Origin: JAKIVR01 sp035933635
GTDB lineage: Archaea; Thermoplasmatota; Thermoplasmata; Lutacidiplasmatales; UBA184
NCBI GenBank assembly: GCA_035933635.1
Contig: DASYYY010000008.1
Span: 82,528 to 146,527 of the forward strand
Direction of reading: 5' to 3'
DNA length: 64,000 nt
Part shown: piece by piece, positions 56,976 through 64,000 of the stretch
How the letters are laid out: each line of letters opens with the position of its first letter
How positions within the stretch are numbered: position 1 is the stretch's first letter
Position numbers and translations under genes: made by a program
Notes under the pieces: model-generated
The model's input: only the letters and a program-made list of their open reading frames with translations
Told to the model about the DNA's origin: nothing
Database searches by the model: none

Positions 56976-59920
56976 CAGCTCCTCCGCCGACCGCCCGCGT
57001 AGACTGCGAATGCGAGAACCCCGCCTGCAAGCCCTGCCGCGACCGCGGGGAAGAACCACGGGTTGCCGCTGCTGAACACCCCGCCGCCGCCCCCTGAGCT
57101 ATTCCCGGTGACGTTGCCCGAAGCGAGTACTAGGACCCCCATCGGGGGGACGGTTATCGTGGTAAGGGTGACGAGGGGACGAAAGCCGCCGACGGTGAAG
57201 TACGTCGCCGAGCGGGTGAGGTTCGTCGGATCGTCAGTCCAGCTCCTCGCCGCGTTCCCGAGTGGAAAGCCGACCCCGCCGGTGAGCTGGAAGGTGACCG
57301 ACGTGTTCGTGTTGACGAGGAGGAGCGTCCGCGGGTTGTTCCCCGTCTCGACCGCGTAGATCCCGCGGACCGAGGTGTTCAGGGGCGCCGTGTAGACCGG
57401 CCCGAGGTTCAGATGGCCGAGCACGTTGGAGTAGAGGTAGAATGAGGACCGGACCAGCCCGGAGGAGCTGTTCACCAGGGCGAGGACGCCGTTGTCGACG
57501 AAGTCGAAGAACATGAACTGGCTCGCGTTCTGCTGAATCTCCTGCGCCGCGCCCGCGGCGATCCACGCGACCTGCGGGTAGCCCGCCTGCCACGGGTTCA
57601 CGTCGCTGGCCATCGCGCTGTTGAACTCGTCGTTCAGCAGGAGGATCTTCTTGCAGGTGGGGCAGGCGCCGGTGATGTTCTGGCGATCGTAGAGGGTCGC
57701 CTGGCCGACCTTCGAGAGGTTGGTGAAGAAGTCCGAGACCGGGACGTAGTTGGTCATCTTCGACTGCGGGTAGAGGTGGTAGGCCACCGCCGAGAGGTTC
57801 GGCCCGTTGATCGCAACGGTCTGGTTGATCCACGAAGGGTCGGTGAATGCCCCGCTGCCGGCCTGGATCCCGATGATCGGGAGCGTCGGGTCCACACCGT
57901 GGATCGCGGCCGTGTAGTTCTGGACCATCCGGGCGTACTGCAGCTTCGTCGGGGCGAGGTTGTCGCTCGCCGACCAGCTCGCGAAGGGCTTGTTGAAATG
58001 GTTCCAGAACGACGGCTCGTTCCCGATCGAGAGGAGATCCGGGCGGAAGTGCTGTTGCGTTTCGATGTAGGCGACCTGGTTCGCGGCGTACCCCGCGTTG
58101 TTGATCTCACCGCCGACGCAGAGGATGATCTTCGAGTGGGTGACGTTACGGTAGGCGCGCAGCGAGCTCCAGTTGAAGTTCAGCGCGCTCGAGGCGCCGT
58201 TCGACGCATACTGCAGGTTCGCGGTGTAGTTGTAGGCGTCGCAGTTCGAGCCGGTGCGGACCCAGGTGAATGGCGAGGCGTTCTGCAGGGCCATGATCGT
58301 CGAATTGAAGATCGGGTTCTGGACGTGGCGGATCCCCCAGAACAGCGACGCGTTGATCGTCGCCGTGCGGGTGAGGGAGACGATGGATCCGGTGCCAACG
58401 GCCTTCGGGTCGACGACCAGTCCGAGCCCGACGATCGTGACATTGTAGCCGTCCGAGCCGGTGAAGACCACCGATACGGCGCCGTAGACACCCGGTCCGG
58501 TCGGAGTGCAGGCGAGCGCGCTGGTGTTCGAAGTCGAGCAGCCTGTCGGAAGCGCGGAGTAGACGAACTTGAACGGTCCGATCCCGCCGGTGGTGTTCGA
58601 GTAGTACTTCATCGACGAGCCGTTGACGATCTCGCCGAGGTTCTCCGTCGAGTAGCCGCCGAGCAGGTTGCCGACGGCGTAGCTAACGTTCGACGTGACG
58701 AGGGAAACGGTCTGACCGGCGAACCGGTAGGCGTAGGAGTACGTCGGGATGTCCGCCATCGCCGAGTCGTAGCCCGGTTTCGGGTTCGGGTTCCCGCTCT
58801 GGCCGAACCCGACCGTGGCGGAGACGTTCGCCCACGTCGTGGAGGATCCCGTCCAGGACCACACCGCGACCCCGCCGCTCGGATCCGTGGGGGCGGCGAG
58901 TGTTCCAGCCGCCCCCTGGAAGAGGAGGACCTGCTGCGTCGCAGTCACGTAGAGGAGGTTGCCCATCCAGCTCGCTGGAGGGGCGCCCGTCGGGGCGAGG
59001 CTGGTCCAATTACCGCCGAAAGCCCCGGAGTTGTGGGTCGGGACGAACTTCCACGTGTCGGCGAGCGTCGTCGCGCCGCCGACCTGCATCCCGCCGAAGA
59101 GCAGCACGTAGCCGTCGGTGGGGTCGTAGGTGCACTGGCTGTAGCCCCGGGCGCCGGGCGCGGCCCCGACGTTGGCCGAGATGTTGGTCCACAGCCCCGC
59201 CGAGAACTTCCAGGTGTAGCCGTACCAGTTCGATGCGGACGCGTTGGTCTTCCCGGCGCCCCCGAAGAGCAGCACGTAGCCTCCCGTGGCGCTCCCGCCG
59301 GATCCGACCTGCGGGACGTAGACCATGCATGCCGCGACCGAGGCCTGCGGGCGGACCGTCGGGATGACCAGGCTCCAGGTTCCCCCGACGAACTTGAACG
59401 TCTGGAGGCTGAACTCGCCGGCGCCCGCGGTGAAGCCGCCGAACATCACCGCGTAGCCGTCGGCGGCGTCCCAGACGAGACTGGCGTTGGACCGGAACGA
59501 GAGAGTGTTCGGGGTGTTGAGCGGGAACCACGCGCCCTTTTGCCACTTGAACGAGTCGTTCTTCAGACCCGCGGACCCGGTGGTCCCCCCGCCGAAGACC
59601 AGCAGGTAGCCGTCCGTGGGATCCCAGGCCATCGCGACGCCTTTGCGCTGCGTTGGTCCGCTGAGACAGTTGTTCGTCGCCGTCCCCGTGCAGACGCGGT
59701 TGAAGACCGCGGAAGGCGGCGGCCCGGCATCGGGATGGGCGACCGCTGGCGCCGTGTGTGTGCCGGGAGCGTGGACCGACGTCGTGTGGATTGTCGAGGA
59801 GTTCGTTTCGGCGGGGGACGGCAATATCCGGATGTCAGGGTACAGGCCGGACGGCAGCGCGAGGAGAAGGGTCAGCAGCGCCGCCGGGACGAGCGCCCGC
59901 GCACGAGCTCGCCCCGACAC
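56975..59920 (-). CDS. Kelch propeller plus clan GH-A glycosidase, membrane anchored
   Basis: 981 residues. Signal peptide (about 8-27). Kelch repeats at about 95-345, recognisable by repeated 'DGYxLxFGG' ('DGYLLVFGGG', 'DGYAVMFGGF', 'GGYVLLFGGA', 'DGYVLLFGGM'). A middle beta domain (about 400-505) follows, then a TIM-barrel-like region (about 515-830) with 'SIGNEPSFWNHF' (acid/base Glu635), 'AYHLYPQ' and 'LLNDEFNSAM' (candidate nucleophile Glu765). This is the clan GH-A arrangement, closest in feel to GH79/GH39-type enzymes. A beta domain, Gly-rich stalk and C-terminal membrane helix (about 955-976) end the protein. Over twenty N-x-S/T sites. Likely a receptor-binding or glycan-degrading spike. 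Confidence 0.8.
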   Translation of the reverse strand: MSGRARARALVPAALLTLLLALPSGLYPDIRILPSPAETNSSTIHTTSVHAPGTHTAPAVAHPDAGPPPSAVFNRVCTGTATNNCLSGPTQRKGVAMAWDPTDGYLLVFGGGTTGSAGLKNDSFKWQKGAWFPLNTPNTLSFRSNASLVWDAADGYAVMFGGFTAGAGEFSLQTFKFVGGTWSLVIPTVRPQASVAACMVYVPQVGSGGSATGGYVLLFGGAGKTNASASNWYGYTWKFSAGLWTNISANVGAAPGARGYSQCTYDPTDGYVLLFGGMQVGGATTLADTWKFVPTHNSGAFGGNWTSLAPTGAPPASWMGNLLYVTATQQVLLFQGAAGTLAAPTDPSGGVAVWSWTGSSTTWANVSATVGFGQSGNPNPKPGYDSAMADIPTYSYAYRFAGQTVSLVTSNVSYAVGNLLGGYSTENLGEIVNGSSMKYYSNTTGGIGPFKFVYSALPTGCSTSNTSALACTPTGPGVYGAVSVVFTGSDGYNVTIVGLGLVVDPKAVGTGSIVSLTRTATINASLFWGIRHVQNPIFNSTIMALQNASPFTWVRTGSNCDAYNYTANLQYASNGASSALNFNWSSLRAYRNVTHSKIILCVGGEINNAGYAANQVAYIETQQHFRPDLLSIGNEPSFWNHFNKPFASWSASDNLAPTKLQYARMVQNYTAAIHGVDPTLPIIGIQAGSGAFTDPSWINQTVAINGPNLSAVAYHLYPQSKMTNYVPVSDFFTNLSKVGQATLYDRQNITGACPTCKKILLLNDEFNSAMASDVNPWQAGYPQVAWIAAGAAQEIQQNASQFMFFDFVDNGVLALVNSSSGLVRSSFYLYSNVLGHLNLGPVYTAPLNTSVRGIYAVETGNNPRTLLLVNTNTSVTFQLTGGVGFPLGNAARSWTDDPTNLTRSATYFTVGGFRPLVTLTTITVPPMGVLVLASGNVTGNSSGGGGGVFSSGNPWFFPAVAAGLAGGVLAFAVYAGGRRRS

Positions 59921-59945
59921 GTTCCTCTGCGCCTCGGGCTGAGTC

Positions 59946-60215
59946 TCAGCGGCCCCGTCGTCCGTGGCTCACTTCGACGTCGGCGACGACGCCAACAATC
60001 ACGAGGGCAACGCCGATGATCAGCGTGTAGAGCCCGGCGAGGTTGACAATCCCACCGCCGACTAGGACCCACAGGAAACCAACCAGAGCGAGGACAACGC
60101 CCAGGATGAGTGCGATCCAGTGCGCCCCGACCTCTCCTCTGCGATCCTGGCTGAGCCGGCGGGCCCAGTTCGTTCGACGCAGTCCTTCGCCGACCTTTGG
60201 TCTGCTTGTTCTCAT
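59946..60215 (-). CDS. Small membrane protein, 2 TM
   Basis: 89 residues. The basic N-terminus 'MRTSRPKVGEGLRRTNWARRLSQDRRGE' is followed by two helices ('HWIALILGVVLALVGFLWVLVGGG', 'LAGLYTLIIGVALVIVGVVA') and a short basic tail. The size and topology would suit an abundant virion membrane protein. No family recognised. Confidence 0.65.
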   Translation of the reverse strand: MRTSRPKVGEGLRRTNWARRLSQDRRGEVGAHWIALILGVVLALVGFLWVLVGGGIVNLAGLYTLIIGVALVIVGVVADVEVSHGRRGR

Positions 60216-60227
60216 CTCTTCCTCCTC

Positions 60228-62693
60228 CTACCGCGCTCCCCGCGTCGATTGAAGCCCTCGGCCCTTGCCGATGGCGTAGGAGACCCCGAGGTACAGCAGT
60301 ACCAGAATCACGGCCGCGACGATCAGAAACGTCAGGATGCTGCTGATCAGCGACCCCAGCGCGTTCCCGCAACCGCCGAAGAGGACTGCGATGAGGCAAG
60401 CCAGCGCGGTGAATGGATTCCAGAAGACGAACGCTCCCGGCGGGGCGCTCTGGTTGCAAGCACTGCCGCAAGTGAGCTGACGGACGGTCACCGAGATGTT
60501 CTGCGGACCGATAGTGCAGTTCGCCTTCGCGGCGCCGTTGATTGTGCAGGAGGTGAGTAGGATCGATGACCCCGGCGCGAGGGCCAAAGGCACGAGCTTC
60601 GCTGCAGGACAGAAGAACGCGTTGGTGAGGCACCCTCCGGTTCCCGTCCCGTTGCCGGTGAGCTGTAGGATCTGCGACGTGTCCCCCTGGCAGGCGGGGG
60701 TGAGATTCTGCGGGTTGCAGTAGCCGACTGTGTCGTAGACGTAGACCCAAACCGGGTTGTTCGTCGGCACTGCCCATCGCGTGCCCACGGGCACGCTGAT
60801 CTGCTGGAGCGTGGGCATGAGGACGATCTGGGTGGCCGTAATCGCCCACGATGATGCGTTCGAGAACCGCTCCGACCCTAGCGGCTTACCGTTGTAGTTG
60901 AATGTCCCGCTCGAGTTCGCGATATAGAGCGAGCCTACCGTCGAGACCGCCCAATTCCCCCAGGTCACGCTGTTGAGGTTGAACCGGGCGTTCTGCTGAC
61001 CGCAGAACTGGGTGCCGGACAGAGTAACGTTGTAGAAGTTCCCGAGACCTTGGAGCCAGACCTCGTAAAGCGATGTGAGCTGCGGGACGGTGAGGTTCCC
61101 GAGGTTCAGGTTCGAGGGGAGGACCTGGTAGGGCGCCGGGATGATACAGTTCGCCGGGATCTGCGAGGCCGAGGTGTATCCGAGCGACCGCAGGAATGAC
61201 CAGTAGGCGTTCCCATTCAGAGCGGCGTTCCACTCGATCTTGCCCAGCCAAGTAAGGAAGTTTTGACCGCCAGTTGGACCGGCGAAGATCTTGTACGAGG
61301 GTGTGTCAGCCGTTGTGACGGAGCAGGTGGCGTAATGGGCGAGGACGAAGGTGCTGGGGTCGGTCCAGAACCACTGCGCTGCCGCCGTGCCTCCGCATAC
61401 CGAACTCTGCCCTGCCCCAAAGTAGGTCCCGATTGCGTCGATGCCGAGCGGGGTGTTACTGCTGGAGGGAAGCCGCGTCCCGCTCGAGAGCATGATGTAG
61501 GAGGATCCAGCGCCGGCACCCGAATCCGTGAAAGTGAAATTGTAGGACCCACCGGACTGCGGTGTCGGCACAGTGGCGTATTGGAGCCCCGATCCACTCG
61601 GGATTGAGGTGGTGACGTTCCACCAGGCCAACGGATTGGCGTAGGAACGCGCCGCGATCGTTAGGGTGGTCCCCGCGGGAGCGGCTTCAGTGATGTTGGT
61701 CCCTCCGGGCACGTAGACGTCGAACGTCGCTGCGGATCCCGAAGCTGTGGAGATCATCGGGCCCCCGACGTAGTTTTGGAACGAGCTGCTCGCCCCGGCG
61801 GTGTATGTGAGCGACCCGGCCCCCGAAAGTCCGAAGCCGCCAGCCGAGCTGATTTCCGGGTTCACCGATGCGTAGGTCGCGCCGGGCGCCCCGTTACCGT
61901 TGAGTTGGTTGATTGTGGGGGTGATTACTTCCCCTACCTGTCGGGTGTAGGCCCACCCGATTGCCCCCATCTGGGCAGCGAGACCGGACTGGACCAGATC
62001 CAAGGGGTAGGAGTACGAGGAGCGGTTGAGCTGGAGTAGGGCCGCATTGTCGGCCATCCGCTGGAAGCCGATTGAGGAGAAGTTCAGCGCACTAGCCAAG
62101 TTCGCGTAGGAGGTGGCGGTGAGGTTCTCCTCATTCCCGAACGCCGCCATGACGGTCTTCGCCCACGCAGCATACTGGGCGCCGAGGCTGACCTGCCCGG
62201 AGCTTTGGGCACCGATGTAGGCTCCAATCCCGAGGGCGACACCGGTCGCGACCGCACCGGCGACGCAACCGACTGCAGCGCCGACCGGCCCACCCGCCAA
62301 GCCGAAGACAGTCCCGACGGCACAGCCGAGACCCAGACCTGCCCCGATTCCAGCTAGGCAATTGAAGCCGCATCCCAGCGTCGTGAATTGCCCTTGCTGG
62401 ACCACGTGAGAGACGGTCTCATTCCCGACATTGTTGAGAATTCCTCGGGCTATCGACGGGGTCGTGTGCAGGCTCGCAACCTGCCGCTGGAGCTCGCGGT
62501 ATGCCGAGGGATCGTCCCGGACACGCAAATCAGCGATGGGTAGCGCGCCCCGATGGGGTGACCCCACGGCGCCTAGAGAGACTCCAAACCCCGCGTGGGC
62601 ACTCCCGGCGAAGCCGGAAGCCACGATGCCGATCGCTACCGCGGTCGCGAGGGCTGTGTTCCACGCCCAGTACGAGCGTCGGGACCGATCCAT
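60228..62693 (-). CDS. Large type I membrane glycoprotein with Gly-rich hydrophobic segment
   Basis: 821 residues. Signal peptide (about 12-34). An Ala/Gly-rich hydrophobic tract lies at 108-164, containing Cys108, Cys112, Cys124 and Cys143 and glycine-zipper spacing, resembling an internal fusion peptide or pore segment. The large beta-rich ectodomain has many N-x-S/T sites and paired cysteines ('CSVTTAD', 'QFCGQQNARF', 'YCNPQNLTPAC'). A C-terminal hydrophobic helix pair (about 750-808) and basic tail follow. The single-anchor, large-ectodomain layout is that of a spike protein. No homologue recognised. Confidence 0.75.
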   Translation of the reverse strand: MDRSRRSYWAWNTALATAVAIGIVASGFAGSAHAGFGVSLGAVGSPHRGALPIADLRVRDDPSAYRELQRQVASLHTTPSIARGILNNVGNETVSHVVQQGQFTTLGCGFNCLAGIGAGLGLGCAVGTVFGLAGGPVGAAVGCVAGAVATGVALGIGAYIGAQSSGQVSLGAQYAAWAKTVMAAFGNEENLTATSYANLASALNFSSIGFQRMADNAALLQLNRSSYSYPLDLVQSGLAAQMGAIGWAYTRQVGEVITPTINQLNGNGAPGATYASVNPEISSAGGFGLSGAGSLTYTAGASSSFQNYVGGPMISTASGSAATFDVYVPGGTNITEAAPAGTTLTIAARSYANPLAWWNVTTSIPSGSGLQYATVPTPQSGGSYNFTFTDSGAGAGSSYIMLSSGTRLPSSSNTPLGIDAIGTYFGAGQSSVCGGTAAAQWFWTDPSTFVLAHYATCSVTTADTPSYKIFAGPTGGQNFLTWLGKIEWNAALNGNAYWSFLRSLGYTSASQIPANCIIPAPYQVLPSNLNLGNLTVPQLTSLYEVWLQGLGNFYNVTLSGTQFCGQQNARFNLNSVTWGNWAVSTVGSLYIANSSGTFNYNGKPLGSERFSNASSWAITATQIVLMPTLQQISVPVGTRWAVPTNNPVWVYVYDTVGYCNPQNLTPACQGDTSQILQLTGNGTGTGGCLTNAFFCPAAKLVPLALAPGSSILLTSCTINGAAKANCTIGPQNISVTVRQLTCGSACNQSAPPGAFVFWNPFTALACLIAVLFGGCGNALGSLISSILTFLIVAAVILVLLYLGVSYAIGKGRGLQSTRGAR

Positions 62694-62720
62694 GTTGCCT
62701 CCGAGGGAGTGGATCGGTGC

Positions 62721-63755
62721 TCAGCGGGATCCGCGACCGTGATGCCCCGAGACGATGACCGCGATCGCGACCGCCACCAGGATGATGACGATCCAGACCC
62801 ACCAGAGTGCGACAAAGAAGGTGGACCAGAAACTCCCGACGCCAACGAAGAACGCACCGGTCGGAGTGTTGATGCCGATCGAGGCGTTCGTGTAGCTGGC
62901 CGTCCAGTTGTTGAACGTCGCGGTGAGCGGCTGGGCGAACGTTAGCGTGTTCTTCGTCGAGACGTTCGTCGTCCCGACCTTGGTCGCACTAGAGAAGGTC
63001 CATTGCGGATACGAGCAGATCTGACCGGTGATGTCGCAGGTCGTTGCCCCGGTCACCAGCGCGGGGACCGTCACCTGGAAGCTGGTGTTCGTCGGGACCA
63101 GAATCGAGACCGCGTGATTGACGTCGAACGCGAAGGTCTGGTTGAGGAAGATGATCTTGGCCCCTGCGTACCCGGTGGGAGTCTGCGAGACCAGGGTTAG
63201 ATTCGCGAGCCCTTTCGCAGCAATCGTTCCCGTGGTCTGGCTGTTGCCGAGCCCGATCGCCGAGAAGATGTAGTCCGCGTAGACCCAGAGAGTGTAGTCG
63301 ACGAAGTAAGTCGAACCCGCGCAGGCCTTGAACGAGGGGAAGTTCGTCGACCCGAGACCGAGGATAATCGTCCCCGTGTTGTTTCCAGAGGTGACCTGGG
63401 CGGGCTTGACGAAGTTGAAGGTGTTCACCTTCACTGAGAGATTGAGGACGGTGACCCACTTGCACCCGTTGGCCGTGGTGATGAGGGGAAGCTTGGAGAG
63501 CGAGGAGGAGTTGTTCAGCGAGACCCATTCACTGACGTAGGTTCCGCTTGACTGGGACCGATTGATGTCGAACTGATTTGCCGGGACCCCCGCCGGGTTG
63601 ACGGCGAGCTGGATTCGCGGGAGCGAATAGCCGAGCTGCGAACGTTCGACGCTCGGCCCCTGGGGCACGAGAGCCAGAAGTGCAACCGCGAGAACCGCCG
63701 CGGCCACGGTGATCACCGAAAGTCTCGCTCGCTTGCCGCCCTTCGTCTTCTCCAT
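62721..63755 (-). CDS. Membrane glycoprotein, first gene of surface block
   Basis: 344 residues from ATG 63755. N-terminal signal or anchor (about 12-30), a beta-rich ectodomain with at least ten N-x-S/T sequons, a C-terminal membrane helix (about 305-336) and the tail 'SGHHGRGSR'. That tail nearly repeats the one on the 228-residue protein at 55853. The gene follows a promoter region with a perfect 11-bp inverted repeat. Confidence 0.75.
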   Translation of the reverse strand: MEKTKGGKRARLSVITVAAAVLAVALLALVPQGPSVERSQLGYSLPRIQLAVNPAGVPANQFDINRSQSSGTYVSEWVSLNNSSSLSKLPLITTANGCKWVTVLNLSVKVNTFNFVKPAQVTSGNNTGTIILGLGSTNFPSFKACAGSTYFVDYTLWVYADYIFSAIGLGNSQTTGTIAAKGLANLTLVSQTPTGYAGAKIIFLNQTFAFDVNHAVSILVPTNTSFQVTVPALVTGATTCDITGQICSYPQWTFSSATKVGTTNVSTKNTLTFAQPLTATFNNWTASYTNASIGINTPTGAFFVGVGSFWSTFFVALWWVWIVIILVAVAIAVIVSGHHGRGSR

Positions 63756-63788
63756 GCCCGCTTTAGGCAGGAGCCGACCGAGTCGCCC

Positions 63789-63848
63789 GGGTAGGTGCCT
63801 CTCGGCCGGCACCTACCCAACTAGGGATTAGGGCAGGTACTATTTCGT
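63789..63848 (-). promoter_or_regulatory. Inverted repeat and putative promoter of the surface-protein operon
   Basis: GGGTAGGTGCC (63789-63799) and GGCACCTACCC (63808-63818) form a perfect 11-bp inverted repeat with an 8-nt loop, 34 nt upstream of the ATG at 63755. A related GGGCAGGTAC follows at 63831-63840, and AT-rich TACTATTTCG (63838-63847) could hold the leftward TATA box. The hairpin would lie in the 5' leader or act as an operator. Confidence 0.45.
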
Positions 63849-64000
63849 GTGTGGTGGTTGGCTCTGTCACTTTATCGGGTCTTTATGACCCCCGGAATTC
63901 GGCTTCCCGGTCGACGTAACAAGTCGGGACCTGCCTATTGCCGAGTTGCCCCGCGACGGCCCTACATCGCACCACAGGGCGGATTCCTGGGGTGCCCGAT
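63849..64000. other. Gene-free right margin of the window
   Basis: No convincing gene. Two TTTAT boxes (about 63874 and 63885) could serve a rightward promoter. GGGACCTGCC at 63926-63935 is the reverse-oriented relative of the GGCAGGT repeats at 63789-63840, so the repeat family extends through this margin. Confidence 0.4.

Larger units (their letters stand above)
41878..64000. mobile_element. Integrated provirus-like element, right end beyond window
   Basis: From the integrase beside tRNA-Arg to the window edge, every recognisable function is of mobile-element type: tyrosine recombinase, RHH-like regulators, HerA ATPase, SAM methyltransferase, small zinc fingers, and a suite of secreted or membrane-anchored glycoproteins. 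Gene density and stop/start overlaps exceed the host part. No copy of tRNA-Arg sequence is seen near 64 kb, so the right boundary is not in view. Spike-like membrane proteins plus P-loop ATPases suggest a membrane-containing virion, but no capsid, portal, terminase or polymerase gene is recognisable. A conjugative or plasmid-derived origin is not excluded. Confidence 0.75.

Noticed and set aside
57776..60019. Rightward frame of about 750 codons over the Kelch/glycosidase gene
   Set aside because: Arg/Asp/Val-rich antisense shadow; the leftward frame has signal peptide, Kelch repeats and active-site motifs.
63800..64000. Right attachment site of the element
   Set aside because: No repeat of the tRNA-Arg sequence or its flanks could be found; the boundary must lie outside.
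1..64000. CRISPR arrays, rRNA genes and insertion sequences
   Set aside because: No spaced identical repeats, no rRNA-like conserved segments and no transposase were seen.

Overview
The window is one continuous stretch of a very GC-rich archaeal chromosome. Archaeal origin is shown by TFB, ribosomal proteins eS19, eL39, eL31 and eS17, aIF6, PDCD5, an archaeal-type phosphopantetheine adenylyltransferase, a THUMP-type tRNA m2G10 methyltransferase, and TATA boxes about 25 nt upstream of near-leaderless ATG/GTG starts. The gene content fits a terrestrial, high-GC member of Thermoplasmatota. That placement is inference from gene content, not a phylogeny.

Host part (1 to about 41.88 kb). The left edge cuts a giant TPR protein. 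It is followed by an HD phosphohydrolase, an EVE-domain protein, a dienoyl-CoA-reductase-type SDR, a GT4 glycosyltransferase, two coupled KaiC/RAD55-like ATPases and a bifunctional phosphoglucose/phosphomannose isomerase. Next come a secreted Ser/Thr/Tyr-rich protein, tRNA-Ser(CGA), a ubiquitin-like protein ending in Gly-Gly, two coiled-coil proteins and TFB behind a duplicated BRE/TATA element. After these lie a TldD/TldE protease pair, PurN, and a leftward operon for a 4-hydroxybenzoyl-CoA-reductase-type molybdenum hydroxylase with its own cofactor-maturation genes. A ribosomal cluster (eS19, PDCD5, eL39, eL31, aIF6, convergent eS17) follows. Then there is a three-gene operon (VWA-TPR protein, P-loop GTPase-like protein, 1130-residue coiled-coil protein) that resembles bacterial GTPase/VWA conflict or signalling triads. 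The host part ends with CoaD, small conserved proteins, a site-2 protease, TrmG10 with a Mut7-C protein, GlmM and tRNA-Arg(CCU).

Integrated element (about 41.88 kb to beyond 64 kb). A complete tyrosine recombinase lies 29 nt from the 5' end of tRNA-Arg. Beyond it is more than 21 kb of densely packed genes unlike the host's. From 50.05 kb to 41.9 kb, 18 leftward genes are joined almost entirely by 4-nt or 1-nt stop/start overlaps. They run from a ribbon-helix-helix-like gene with a tandem 10-bp operator to the integrase. They include small zinc-finger proteins, a probable annealing protein, a collagen-like membrane protein, a SAM methyltransferase, a HerA-type ATPase with duplicated winged helices, a PCNA-C-domain-like protein and a nucleoside-deoxyribosyltransferase-like protein. 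A second leftward block (63.76 to 52.2 kb) encodes signal-peptide and membrane-anchored N-glycosylation-rich proteins: 344, 821, 981 (Kelch plus glycosidase), 228 and 534 residues. It also encodes small membrane proteins and a P-loop ATPase fused to a C2H2 finger. This looks like a provirus with a membrane-bound virion, or less likely a conjugative element. No recognisable capsid protein, terminase or DNA polymerase is in view, and the right attachment site lies outside the window.

The two strongest candidates for undescribed biology are the integrated element and the VWA/GTPase/coiled-coil operon.
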